From Kwoniella dejecticola CBS 10117 (Eukaryota > Basidiomycota > Tremellomycetes > Tremellales > Cryptococcaceae), in the NCBI RefSeq assembly GCF_000512565.2, contig NC_089301.1, positions 3,844,001 through 3,908,000 of the forward strand: a stretch of 64,000 bases of DNA, read 5' to 3'. Position numbers and translations under genes: made by a program. Below are positions 33,710-45,136 of this stretch, piece by piece; position 1 is the first letter of the stretch, and each line of letters starts with the position of its first letter. The notes below the pieces were generated by a model that did not search any database, was not told the DNA's origin, and saw nothing but the letters and a program-made list of their open reading frames with translations.

Positions 33710-34549
33710 ATGCCAGTATCTACGCGATCATCAGACGCGACCGTAGCGCAGAAAGCGGAAGAAGTAGCGCACGAGTCGTCTCAACTACTACAAGGCCAAG
33801 TGCCGATCTCGGGGTACGAGGACTATTCAGCCGGACATCCAATTCACCCAGCTACCGTCCATTGGCCTATCGCCTTCTTAACCCTCTCATTCGGGATCAC
33901 ATCTTTAGACCTCCTGCCTCTCTCGCTTTATCCTACATCGGTCTTACCGCCCCGAGCGACATTGGGCACTCTGGCTCTGTACTCTGCGGGGGCGGGGGTG
34001 GTCTCGGCCTTACCTGCGATCATCACGGGTGCAGGAGAAGCCTACGAGCTGGTCAGGAAGGAGTACAAGGAGAAAGGAGAAAATTGGGGTAAGGTGATTG
34101 ATTCTGCGTTCAATATGAAGGATACAGGAGGGAGAAAGGTGAAAATGACGGTTAAGCACGCGAGTTTGAATGATATGGTAGTAGGCTTAGCGGCTTATAA
34201 TTGGTGAGTTAAGTTAAGTTTCGTTTCGACCTCTTGCATCGATGATTGCTTCGAAGGATTGGTCTGAAAGGCTCCATACGGAACTTGTGGGTGTACTGTA
34301 GGTATAGAGGAGTTTATTATCCGGGCGAAAAATTACCTCAGATCACCTTACTTCTCAATGCGATTGCTTTACCCGCCTTACTTTACTGTAAGTCTCTGAA
34401 GTCGTCGCGCATTCGAGAGATATCTCGTCGACGGTGAGCTGATGCGGGCATTCCCAGCTGCGATGCTGGGAGGCAGGTTGGTATACGAGTATGCGATGGG
34501 TATACAGAGGCAAGGCCACGGGAAAGAAGTCAAGGAGAAGGCAGGGTAG
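33710..34549 (+). CDS. DUF2231 membrane protein
   Basis: A predicted four-span integral membrane protein of 223 residues; the function of the family is unknown and some members are near haem or redox genes in bacteria. Exons 33710-34203, 34302-34387 and 34458-34549 join in frame. The hallmark HPIHPATVHWPIAFLTLSFGI comes first, then the loop and second span ending in GVVSALPAIITGAGEA, a charged cytosolic loop, HASLNDMVVGLAAYNWYRGV, a span with LLLNAIALPALLYSAMLGG, and RLVYEYAMGIQRQGHG at the end. The conserved His residues near the span ends might bind a metal or haem (inference). The N-terminus has no signal peptide. Confidence 0.85.
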
Positions 34550-34831
34550 TTCAGTCCCGATCGGAATTCACATTTTCGATATGTATAATATTTGTCAATT
34601 CTGTATCCTTAAGTCTGTATGTAAAAGTTCCAGGAGAATCGTTGACCAGATTGTATGTATTAAATTATAGGTGTTCATTATATCTAGTGCTACAGAGTCA
34701 AGTCACAGAAGCATGTCTACTGGTCTATATTTGCTAATGCTATGGGGTATACGATTTGTATTGCAAAATTGAAAGTGTTGCCGTTACCCCTCAAAGTATC
34801 CTGGTCCGGAAAAGAGGGGAATTCCGCGATC

Positions 34832-37339
34832 TTAGCTCTTGTTGGCGGCGAATCTGCTCTTCTCTCTGATCTTATGACCACTGTAGCAACATCCATCAGC
34901 ACAAATTTTGGCCTCGGAGTACGGCCGAGAAGAATCGGGGACACTCACTACTTGATGAACAAGAATGGCGCTGGGATAAACAAACATGCTAAACCGCCCA
35001 ACAAGCTGTTGCCACCTCCAATACCGAGATGCTTGAACAAGGCATTGGCGAAGAGAGGGAACGCAGCTCCCCATGATGCTCTGAAGAGGTCATTAAGGGT
35101 AAGGACCGAGCCCATCTCGGTGTAAAATACGTCTCTGTGGTGGTCGTACTACTGTCAGCTTGCTTTTCCCGCTTCCCGCAAAAGAATGGGAAGAAATACA
35201 ATATTTTGTGCTGGAATAGTCAGTACTGACCCGAAATATGCAAAGATGCATTGGAACAGGACAAAGGCGCCGATACCGAAGAAGGCAGTGAATATAGTGG
35301 GCACGATCCAGTGGACCGATTCGTATTGGCCCGACCAGCCGAAACCGAACATTGCGATCGGTATGCAGACGGCTGCAATGGGAGCGGGATACAGTCGGAT
35401 CTCAGGACATGGGATCATGCCGTCTGCACAGGCAAGTCGAGTTAGCATCTAGGACAAGTCAGAGCAATATAGGCGGAGGAGGAGACTCACCATTGGCGTC
35501 AAAGATAGGTTCTAAGTACTTGTGGATGTACCAACAAAACACAGCACATGCAGCCCAAGCACCGACGAAGATACCCATGAACCTGTCCGTTCGAAGCATT
35601 GCATTCTCAGCATCTGGACTGCGCCCCGAATGCCAAAAGGGAAAGGGAAGAGACTCACGCTGTACCTGACTCCCCGGGGTTGAAGCCGTGCACTTGCATA
35701 TAGACCAATGGGAAACTCTCGAACCAGATGTACAACAGACCGTAGATGAGGGCGAGGTAGGTGTTGTAGACCAATAAGATCGGGTCGAAGAACAATACGA
35801 ATGGTCTGAACAGGGTTTCAGAGATGATTTGACCGCCGGATAGATGGCTCGAATCGATCATAGCTTGGGTCTTGAGTTCGTTGTTTCCTGTAACTTTTCT
35901 CAATCTGACCATTCGTCTGTGAAGAATCTGCGGCGACAAATGAGCTTTACACCCCACAGTCAGAAGTATTGTATCCCTACTTACGTTTTTGCTCGATGTT
36001 TCGGGGAAGAAGATGATGATCATCACTAAACATGCTCCGGAAAGCCACACGAGAACCCTAAATTCATACGTCAGCATCCACAACGAGAGATGAAAGGGTA
36101 AAGGGAGAAGGGTAGGCTCACCATAAAGGCCATGTCCATCCTTTGGCTTGATATGTGAAACCACCTAACAACGGACCGATGACAGGACCGCATACAGCTC
36201 CGCATCCCCAAACACCGATCGCATACGCCAGGTGTTTGGGCTTGAACATCTGTGGGAGCGAGGAAGTCAGTATAGATCTGAGTTTCTAGAAAACGAGTGA
36301 CTATCACTTACATCACCCATGGTTGCCCCTCCTACAGCTAGAGCGGGACTACCGAAGAACCCAGCCAAGAATCGCATTGCCAGCAGAGTGTGGATATTCT
36401 ACGCGATAGATTGTTGGTCAAAAAATGCTGGACTGGTGTAAGTGAAGCAAGAAGACATCTGACCTACATTGGCATAGATGGTCGGGAATTGCAATGCCAC
36501 AAAAATGAACAGCGTCCCAACATCTGCAAATTCAAGTCATTAGCTCGATGACACAGTACGAGGAGATGTTGAAGATCACTCACAGACTGGCATTCTACCG
36601 ACATTGGACAGTTCTGTCACGGGCGACCAAAGCATCGGACCGATTCCATAACCAATGACGAACACCGTCAATCCTACTAACGCGGTAGTTTGCGAGACGG
36701 TGAATTGTGCCATGACGCCTTCAATGCCGGAAGAATAGATCGAAGAACCGATATACACCGCGAAAGTGAGGAACGACATTTGTATGGCTACAAAAGATTT
36801 GTAGCTTGTCGACCAGTTTTGCCTATAACCAAGGATCAACAGATCAGTTCACGATACACATTAATTTTGATCAGAAACTTTTGATTGTTGAGTTGATCGC
36901 TAGCGAGTGATGTAATCTATACTTACGGATTCTCAGGATCATCATCCCCATACCAAGTGACCAAGTTCGGATCATCTTTCGTGCCTTCTTCCGCTTGAAG
37001 GTCATTGTTCGCCATCCTATCATCACTTCCACTTCCCGAAGGGGAATCTACAGTTTTCTCCTTTGGTGCTTTGGGCGTCTGATCCGCTTGCTCATCCACT
37101 ATCGTAGCTTGTGAATCTCTTCTTGGCTCATCGGACGATTGTGCATACGGGGCGTTAGGTCTTGAATGCTTCTCCTGTAGCGATTGTCCTGTCTTCGTAC
37201 TGACATTGTTTCCCGTCGCTCCTCCTTTCCTATATCGCTCCGGAATATCGATCTCATCGTGGTACTTCAACAGCCTGTTTCCAGATACAGACCGTATTAT
37301 CGTGCCCAGGGCTGTCGTTTGAAAGGCGTTGTAAGGCAT
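34832..37339 (-). CDS. DHA1-type MFS transporter, second copy
   Basis: A drug/polyamine-type H+ antiporter. The N-terminal tail of about 140 residues is polar and acidic, ending in LVTWYGDDDPENPQNWS, the usual entry to span 1 in this group. Next come FAVYIGSSIYSSGIEGVM, FVIGYGIGPMLWSPVTEL, GFFGSPALAVGGATMGDMF and GVWGCGAVCGPVIGPLLGGF (motif C), then WPLWVLVWLSGA and a central loop with LHRRMVRLRKVTGN. The last exons give NDLFRASWGAAFPLFANALF and end in GHKIREKSRFAANKS. The start at MPYNAF is preferred; an in-frame ATG at 37504 would add 55 residues unlike the family. It differs clearly from the DHA1 gene at 17-19 kb, so they are not a recent duplication. Confidence 0.87.
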
Positions 37340-38324
37340 ATCGAGGGGCTTCTGCTTTGTAATTGAGTGTATTCGCGTCCGACTAATAAGTAGCCTTTGC
37401 TCGATCTGTGCCTCGGGTGTCGTTGGGGCTAACCGCTTTCCCAGCCTTGACTCGAAGTCTGGTAGACGTGAGTGGGTGGATAGACAAACGATAGCAGAGT
37501 TCAAATGTTAGCAGGGTATACGAATGCTTGATTCACAAGAATCAAAGATTTCCTCCAGGTTATAAGTTATATGTAGCTCGTGTTTTTCCGTAAAATCAGT
37601 GACGTCGGTAAAACAAAAGTCGGTATCAATTGTACTGAGAACATTCCTGCTGATCAAGCCCTAAGGGCTGCATCCAGACCGAGACCTAGACCACCTCCAC
37701 TCGCTCTTCGCTTCTTGCAGGTAGCGACCATGCTGGAAAATGCAGTAATCTGAACATCTGAAAATCGATTCTACCGTTATCTAACGCAAATTTATCAATG
37801 CAGACCGACGGGTCCAAAAGATAATCGGAAAAAGTGGAGTAATTGGGTGGAGGTGGGTGGAGGATCAAAATCGATCGAAACGAGGTTGTTCGGGTTACTA
37901 CCTGCCTTTGAGAAAGTTTGGATATGACGTAGGCTGATAATTGCCGCCGGCTTCAGATGAGTCCGAATTACGAGTCCAACCCCAACGAGCACACGAACCG
38001 TATTCCCGTATCCAAACGAGAACGACCACGCGTTATAGAATAGCAGAGGATCAGGCAGAGATTTATCTATATTCATTACTTTGTCGTTAAGCTGTACATG
38101 TCGCGATGACAAACGAAAACAAAATTAGACAGCTACTAAGGCAGATGGGATGACAAGGTAGTCCTGCTGTAGGAGAGTTTATTGGCATATATGTATATTG
38201 ATACAGCACGGAGCAATGGTCGTACAAAAGAACAGAAGAAATAACTTGCTTTTTGCCGCAAATAGCAAGATGAAAAGAAGGGTTAGTCACCGAGAAAGAC
38301 CATGCTAAAAGCCCAATCCACTGA
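37340..38324. other. Intergenic region, no gene seen
   Basis: Nearly 1 kb between two minus-strand genes, probably the DHA1 promoter plus the 3' UTR of the glycosyltransferase gene. Frames of up to about 105 codons on the minus strand near 37795-38112 resemble nothing known. Confidence 0.4.
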
Positions 38325-41045
38325 TTACGCGAGAAGCTTCTCAGCGGTCATGAACGAGTCCGAGGTCACATGTACTTGGGAAACATGATGTCGGTAAACC
38401 GCATAAACAAGACACATAGTCATGATGATCTTCACTAGGGATCCTACGAGCGAACATCAATCAACAAGCTTCATCAAATGGGGTTATGCCATAATGCGAT
38501 GGACATTGGTTTCTCGTCAAAGGTGTCAGATCAACGTACTCATAGTGAACCAACCATCTTCGCCTTTCCTACGGATCCATCTTCTCCTCACGCCGTGTGT
38601 CTGTGATATCGCTGGAGGCTCTTTGTACGCCAAACGTCTACTTACCACCCGATTGACGAGGGATAAGCCTCGTCGAGGTTTGGGGGATTTGATAATCTCA
38701 GCGGGAACAGGATTATCGTCAGGCGAATGTGGGACGACTTCTACAGATCGTTTCGAACGGGATATCCGCATGGATTCGCGATACCCCTCGACACAGGCCT
38801 ACACCACTATCAGCACCTGATCTGAGATCTGGGCACTTACACCAGGTAAGAATCGGAACCGGAAAGACATTCACCTCCATGGCGTCCCACCACGTATATC
38901 CTGATATACCTTCTGTAGACCCACGACGACTCATCTCTTTCCTCAGTTTCGGGTTGACCACAAGGTTACAGATCAACTGGGCGTACTCAATGGAAATACC
39001 CTCGAAATAGGTAGAGTCGGGTTTACAGACTTGTGCCCATGTCACTTCCGTCTTCGTCTGAGGCAACGGGAGTAATTGGCCCGTTTTGTCGTGTTGTACA
39101 AGATCACGGGTCCCTTCTGCATCCAAACCTACGACCGGCTGATCACCAAAAAAAAAAAAAAAAAACAGCAAAAGTCAACATCCTTTTCCAATAACCATGA
39201 GATCGAAGGCTGCTTATGATATTGCTTTGTACTCACTAGACCAGACGCAAGAGCTTCCAAAACAACTTGACCGAAAGTCTACGCTTTATTCAAATCAGCT
39301 AATTTTGTCTCACGTTTTGATGTAAACAGCGATCCAACAAGCTGACCTCTGTGAAACTCGGAAACACGAAGATATCCGCAGAGGCATAGCACTTCGCCAA
39401 CTCTTCACCCTGTCTGTGACCCATGAAAGTGACATCCCATCCTTCTTTCGCACATCGGTTCTCCAGGTCTGTTCGGGCAGGTCCATCACCTACAAATACC
39501 AACTTCGGCACAATTGTTCCGATTGGCAGCAGAGACGCGAGCTTGGAGTAGGCCGAAAGGATGACTTGGAGGTTCTTTTCCCACGATCTATCAATATACA
39601 GTCAGTCTCATCCTTTCCTTTTCGAAGGCAGGAAGGATGGCAAAGGTGAAGAAGATCAAGCTCACATCCTGCCAACATAAAGTAGAACCGTCCGACCATC
39701 TTCACTTTCGACTTCTCTTCTATTCACTGCCAGATCGTCCACAGGCCCATTCCAAGGCGTCAAAGGGGGAGTCATCATTCCTTGCTCATCAACCGTCACT
39801 TGGGTATTACACTGAGTTTTGGTGATCTTTGGCGTATCAGAAATTTCTTGAGGTAAAATGCCCCAACTCTCCCTAAGGGCGGGATCTCGTTTTTGCGGAC
39901 CGAATTGGCTGAGATCCACGCCTCGTGGCCAAATACGGACCCCTGAGAACGATTGAGATTGCAGCATTGACTTGGTAGATGGGGATGGACAGAGCGTGAG
40001 TAAGAGTTTCGAGTAGAGGCATGATTGGAAGGCCCATATTATCGGTGTGAGGAAAGATAGGCCAAATAACGTCGCGTATGTTGCCAAATTCCTGCGAAAG
40101 CTTTGCGTATCAGTACAGCGAATTTAATCAAAAATTCAGGTGTATTTCATTCCGTATCATTCAACTGTGAGCAGTATCGCCTCGAAGTTGTGAGGCGACT
40201 TGCCAATGTAAGAATCAAAGTCCCAATCCCACTCACGTATGATAACTCGCCACAACAGCTCCACCTAGTCCCTTTCCGATCTGTGGCCCTTCATTCGATA
40301 TCCACTTATCCCCCGCCCAACCCAATTCCATCGCTAAGATCGTCTGCGCTCCGAGCCAAATGGGATCCACAAAATGCACGACGTCAGGTTCCCAATCTCT
40401 GATGACACTTAAGAACTTCGGTCGGAGGAAATTCAGTTTCAAGCCGGGGTAAATCACCAGGGGAACACCTAGGGTGCCGACAAGGGGGTGTGAGGCGTAT
40501 GAAGAGATATTGGACGAGGGCCCAAGGAGGATACATTCGTGTCCTTGCGATTGGAGGTGTTCTAATAATCTGGATAAAGTACGTGTGACACCATCGACTT
40601 TCGGTAAAAAGTTTTCTGGGATCGAGCCAATCCTGAATCAGCATCTTTCGATCTGCATCATAAAGACACAAACGACCAAGCGACCAAAGCTATTCCGGAA
40701 TCAGAGGGGACGAGACTCACCCGTGACAATGACAATCCTCAGACCCTTCCTACCTCTTTCCGCAGACAACCACGCTTCTCGCGCATCTTTCTCGGACTCA
40801 GTCATACCCTTTCTCCATGAATATACAGCGTTATCCTCTTGTGGATCATCCTCCTTGCCAGATGACCGTTCGGGCGGGGAATCAAGATCGAAGTCAGGTA
40901 TAGAAGATGAGGGCGGTGGAAAAGACGTGATGTTCTGGTTCTCTTCTTGATGAGGGGAATAACATGCTGAGGACTCGGGCGTCTGAGGAGGGGTCATTGG
41001 ATATTGGACATATTGTCGAATTTGCGCCGAATTATCCTTGATCAT
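38325..41045 (-). CDS. GT4 family glycosyltransferase (SQD2/MgtA-like)
   Basis: A GT-B fold retaining glycosyltransferase using a nucleotide sugar. The N-terminal tail (MIKDNSAQIRQYVQYPMTPPQTPESS) is polar. The N-domain starts with GLRIVIVTENFLPKVDGVTRTLSRLLEHL and HECILLGP, then DVVHFVDPIWLG. The C-domain has LLYVGRISWEKNL, PKLVFVGDGPARTDLE, VTFMGHRQGEELAKCYASADIFVFPS, the Glu-rich FTETFGQVVLEALASGLPVVG that holds the nucleotide-sugar contacts, and GYTWWDAMEV near the end. A basic tail leads, through a last small exon (38325 to about 38440), to the hydrophobic MMKIIMTMCLVYAVYRHHV, which may anchor it. Relatives make sulfoquinovosyl, mannosyl or glucuronosyl lipids; the acceptor here is unknown. 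An insert of about 50 polar residues precedes the C-domain. Confidence 0.87.
39148..39165. repeat. Poly(A) run of 18
   Basis: On the coding (minus) strand this is T18, ending about 9 nt before the intron acceptor GATCAG in the glycosyltransferase gene. It acts as an exceptionally long polypyrimidine tract and is prone to slippage. Confidence 0.85.
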
Positions 41046-42098
41046 CTTGAAGGCTGATTCTGTACACTTGCAATAGCCGTCTTGTTCAGATCAATTAGGT
41101 CGAACGGTGAAAAAGGCTTGGTTACTTTTGAGTTTCTGCTTCTTCCGCTGGTGACAGCGCCCGTACTCCGATGTCAATACAAGGGGGTATACACAATTTT
41201 CGCCCTTGATCAAGGTTTACGAGTGGGGCGTAAGTAAGTACTGATACACACAGGTAGAAGGATGGACAAACAGTAAGGTGATTAATCAATGATAGTCAAT
41301 GATCATCGTATCGTTGTTGGTGCTTTGAAGGTCATGGCCACTGATCAATCGTGATAATTACTCTGAGCGACCAACATTTTACAGGTCAAACAGCCAGCCA
41401 GCAACGACCTGTTGATCAACAGATATAGAACGTTGGTTATTCACAACCCCATTTAGCGTCAATAAATCATAGTTAATATCGGATCAAAGTCGATCCCAAA
41501 GTAGAAGGTAGAAGATGAAACGCGTCGAGCTGTACCTTGGGTATCATGTTGATCTGCCGTCTGTAAATCCGACGGTCTTGTGTGCGTGACTAATCATACG
41601 GATGAAGCTAAGGGAGACACGTTCATCAAGTCTTGCTTCCTTTCCGGAAATCAGTGAGCATGATCAGCTGCTACATCGAAGTTGGGGATATTGATAAGCG
41701 CTTCGGAAGGGAAGGGATAGGAGGAAGATACAAGAAGACTATGAACGTGTGTGGTTGTTGTTTGAACCGGGCGTACAGATGAACGTGCTTATCGAACATT
41801 CGAAAGATGTGCGGAGTCTCCGTTAAAGTAGGCGTCACATGGAAGATCAAGATGCCACCATTGCGGAGATATATTTCATCCCGAATTTGATCCCGCTAAA
41901 AAAACCCTGGTCAATGTTAGGGTTAGCACTGTACGGTGGAATCCCCCTTTAACCTTATCCTCACCATACACTCTTCTCCTCCTTCTTCTTCTCTTTCTTC
42001 CTCATCATCTCTCACTTAGACACTTATCAGACCAAGCGAAACCATCTTCCACAAGTGTCTACCACCCTCTCCGCCGCTTCAGGCCGACTCACAACTGA
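41046..42098. other. Divergent promoter region, glycosyltransferase/bZIP gene
   Basis: A 1-kb region between divergent genes. It has a pyrimidine-rich tract at about 41965-42020 (repeated CTTCTC/TTCTTC) just before the probable leader of the bZIP gene, a common feature at strongly expressed fungal genes. I see no coding frame here. Confidence 0.5.
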
Positions 42099-42150
42099 TT
42101 CGTACCCGTGACTTACAACTTACATAGCGCATATACTGAACACATTCAAA

Positions 42151-42168
42151 ATGTTCTCTCTCGCCTAA
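42151..42168 (+). promoter_or_regulatory. uORF1 in the leader of the bZIP-like gene
   Basis: ATG TTC TCT CTC GCC TAA encodes MFSLA. It is the first ATG after the pyrimidine tract in the likely transcript. Short uORFs of this kind let ribosomes resume scanning in GCN4-type control. Function inferred. Confidence 0.55.
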
Positions 42169-42312
42169 ACAACCAATCTTCTCAGAAAGAAGAGAACCGT
42201 CGTCTACAACAAGGACGATTTTGCATAAATCAACAACAAACCCCCTCAAGTTCACCTACCCACTTTAACTACTCCAAACCAAGAACTTCGGTTCCCAACA
42301 ACTCTGCCCATC

Positions 42313-42432
42313 ATGGTGTCTCAAATCTTCCAGTGCGCAAGCCAAGTCCAACCACAACAACAAGCGCAACAACAACTCCGAACTTGTCAAGCTCGGTGTC
42401 CATCTCGACCCCTCCCCAACTGCTTAACCTAG
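42313..42432 (+). promoter_or_regulatory. uORF2 in the leader of the bZIP-like gene
   Basis: The second ATG opens a 39-codon frame beginning MVSQIFQCASQVQPQQQAQQ and ending in TAG before the leader intron. It is out of frame with the long open frame around it. With uORF1 it would block translation of the main ORF unless ribosomes reinitiate late. Confidence 0.5.
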
Positions 42433-42478
42433 TCAATCATCACACACAGTCCACGGACGTTAAACAGTCGCAACAGAC

Positions 42479-42750
42479 GTGAGTTTGCCTTCCAACATGA
42501 TCCATTGTCTGCGCCTTGATCCGTATGCACCGCATTATCCTCGACGTGATTCGGAACGATAAAGGATAGAGGCTGACTTGCCACGTGTTTCCTCTTTACA
42601 TCCTTTTTTATCTTATCTTGCTTGTAACATCCCTCATTCCGTCATACCTCATACCATCTCATCCATAACATCTCATCCATAACATCTCTCTATCTGCCCT
42701 CTCACATCTTCCCTCGCCATCGCCATCCAATATGGCTTGGACATCATCAG
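42479..42750 (+). other. Probable leader intron of the bZIP-like gene
   Basis: The donor is GTGAGT at 42479 and the acceptor is CATCATCAG ending at 42750. Joining the exons keeps a single open frame from 42099 to the stop at 44341. It contains tandem copies of CATAACATCTCATC near 42650-42685 and an ATG at 42732 that splicing would remove. Confidence 0.6.
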
Positions 42751-43117
42751 TTATTACCAAGACAATACCACATCACAAGGTATCACACCTCCCGCTTTCA
42801 CGCCGCTGCCCACCAGACTCCCTCCTCCTCCGACCACAACTCGACGTCACAACTTAGCTCGAGCAACAAGCCAAAGCAAAGCCTCACTCAACGTGCAGCA
42901 AGAAAAGACGAACGACTTTAGCGCACTTCGTCAGCCGAGTCCACAAACTCTGACTCAGGAATACTCAACGCAAGTTCAAGTTCAACCAACCGAGCCGACC
43001 TTCACTCTGAACTTTTCATCAGACCTAGTCAACACGACTGTCATAGACAACACCATACCTTCTTTCGACAACACCCTCCTTCTTGATACGAATCCCTTAG
43101 CCGAAACGACCTCATCA

Positions 43118-44341
43118 ATGGAATTCAACCTCGATATCAACATGAACATGGAGTCGATTGATTGGGATCAGTTCCTGGTAGATGCGGATCTCGGTGAAGC
43201 ACAAGCTGCTTTCCCAATGACCGCCACTCACCTCAACTCCCCAGGGTCATCCGACTCACAAGCCGCTACTCCCAAGTCTACAGAGTCAGAGCAATCAGCC
43301 GCTCTTGACCCTACCGACTTCGACTTCAACTTTGAATTCGATCTTCCCCAAGGCATCACTCACAACCCAGAGGATGCTTTCGTTCAGCAACCCGATTTCG
43401 GTAACTCGGTACCCGATACCAGAGGTACAAACGATCCCACCATGACCAGCATCTTTGGTCTCAGCTTCGGTGACTTTGGCCTTCACACTGATCTCGGTGC
43501 TGATGCTGCCAGCCAGCTCGGTCTCACCAATCTGATCGGTAAAGTGGGTGACCAAAAGATGCAACAACCATCTTTCACCCCGTCAACGATGGCGCCCGTC
43601 AGCGATCTCACCGACGCTTACGCCTTACTCGACAAGCTGCTTCCCGCAGCCTCGTCACCGACCTCCATCCAGCCTTCTCAACTATCTCTTGCCCCCAGTC
43701 CACCATCCATTGGTACTAAGCGAAAGTCATCCGACGCTACCGAGGACGGTGCACCAGCTGCCAAGAAGAGGGGACGCCCACCTGGTTCAGCTAAAAGCAA
43801 GACTGTCTCGTTACAAGACCCCAAGCGAGCTTACCGAAGGCAGTCAACCGTCCTCTCAGGCTCACCGACCTTTTCTGCCGACAGCGTTGCCGACGAGAGT
43901 GAAGCCGACTCTCCTACGGCCACTTCCCCCGTCACTCCCGCTATACCCAAGAAGACTGTCTCTGGCAAGCCATCGACTGCTCGACCCAAGTCTGTTGTTC
44001 CCGAGAAATTCCTCAAGGACGGCTCAGCTCAAGCTATACTCGGCATGACCATCGACCAGATCCAGTCTTACCCCACCTTCGACATGCTCCTCAAGGATGT
44101 CGCAGCCTCCAAGGTCTCCGCTGCTACGGAATTCGGTGAACGAATCTCCGACAACCGAGACAAGGCCAAGGATGCAGCTAAGAAATCTCGAGACGAGCGA
44201 CGAGCCAAGATTGAACGATCTGAATACCTCGAAAAGAAGGTTGACGATCTTGAAAACAAGCTCAAGGGTATGACCAGTGTCTTACTTGCCCTCGTCGACA
44301 GGGGTATCATCAACAAGGATCAAATCGCTGCTTACCTGTAG
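43118..44341 (+). CDS. bZIP-like transcription factor, GCN4/cpc-1-type candidate
   Basis: A nuclear regulator of 407 residues if it starts at the ATG at 43118, which is the first in-frame ATG. The N-terminal MEFNLDINMNMESIDWDQFL is an acidic-aromatic activation-type segment, and a second acidic stretch (DPTDFDFNFEFDLP) follows. KKRGRPPGSAKSK is an AT-hook. The C-terminal 65 residues are DNRDKAKDAAKKSRDERRAK followed by a heptad-like EYLEKKVDDLENKLKGM and VDRGIINKDQIAAYL, matching the basic region plus zipper layout of Gcn4/Cpc1. The invariant bZIP Asn is replaced by Ala. The frame is open upstream without any ATG back to 42099 through the leader intron. The two uORFs suggest amino-acid-starvation-type control; this is inference, since identity with Gcn4 rests on layout. 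Confidence 0.75.
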   Translation: MEFNLDINMNMESIDWDQFLVDADLGEAQAAFPMTATHLNSPGSSDSQAATPKSTESEQSAALDPTDFDFNFEFDLPQGITHNPEDAFVQQPDFGNSVPDTRGTNDPTMTSIFGLSFGDFGLHTDLGADAASQLGLTNLIGKVGDQKMQQPSFTPSTMAPVSDLTDAYALLDKLLPAASSPTSIQPSQLSLAPSPPSIGTKRKSSDATEDGAPAAKKRGRPPGSAKSKTVSLQDPKRAYRRQSTVLSGSPTFSADSVADESEADSPTATSPVTPAIPKKTVSGKPSTARPKSVVPEKFLKDGSAQAILGMTIDQIQSYPTFDMLLKDVAASKVSAATEFGERISDNRDKAKDAAKKSRDERRAKIERSEYLEKKVDDLENKLKGMTSVLLALVDRGIINKDQIAAYL

Positions 44342-45136
44342 TCGGGTTGCCGCGTTGACCTTATTTTCTTCTCATTTTCTCTTCTTCCTTTTTCAACACC
44401 CTCCCCTCCTCCACTATGTGGAAATAACTAACAACTTCCACTCCCGTCTCATCGTCCGTCCGTCTTTCTTCCCTTACTTTCCCTTTCCCTTTCTTCGATT
44501 TGAATTGATTTCTCTCACGTTTGTTTACAGTCATGTAGATCACAAGATCCATGATACCTGTTCCATGACCGTCTCTCAGAATCGTATAACTATCTTTTAA
44601 TTTATACTACCCAATCTCAAGCAAAATCACTTAGAAAGTGAACCAAAGCAAGGATATTTGTTGATACCTCATCAAGTCATTCTTGTATATACTCTGGTCT
44701 CCTCCAATTCTTCACGGGATGATGGGGTACCATATTTTTTCGTAGTGATGTGTCTCCTATGCAGAATGATGAGCTCGACTGTGATGTTTCTGCGGATAGC
44801 AGTGAGACATGCATCTTGCAATCACTTATTGAGGATGGGAATGAGGTGTGTGAATGTGTGCGATGTGTGATGTGCGATGAGAATGACCTCCACTTTGATG
44901 GACCGGTAATCACAATCATCCAGTGTCACTTGACCATACGATACTATATACTCCTTCACCCCTTCCCACTCCGCATATCTCTTTGCATCTTGATCGAGCG
45001 ATATTGTTTCATACATATCAAGGATAGATTCACATCCCGAATCCATCGACTTACTTCCATCGTACACCTTGTAGGCCCTTGATACAACCAAACCAAGACC
45101 CAAACGCAGTGAGATAGGGTGGCAATACAGGTGGAA
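44342..45136. other. Intergenic/3' UTR region
   Basis: About 0.8 kb. The first part is T/C-rich (TTTTCTTCTCATTTTCTC), typical of a long 3' UTR. Overlapping short frames on both strands near 44660-45160 look like chance. The promoter of the next gene lies at the right end. Confidence 0.4.

Noticed and set aside
17026..37339. The two DHA1 transporters as a recent duplication
   Set aside because: Their N-terminal tails, loop sequences and last exons differ throughout; they share only family motifs.
37795..38112. 105-codon minus-strand frame as a gene
   Set aside because: No start context, motif or splicing partner; composition looks random.
42732..42851. ATG at 42732 as the start of the bZIP-like gene
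   Set aside because: It opens a different frame that stops after about 40 codons and lies inside the probable leader intron.
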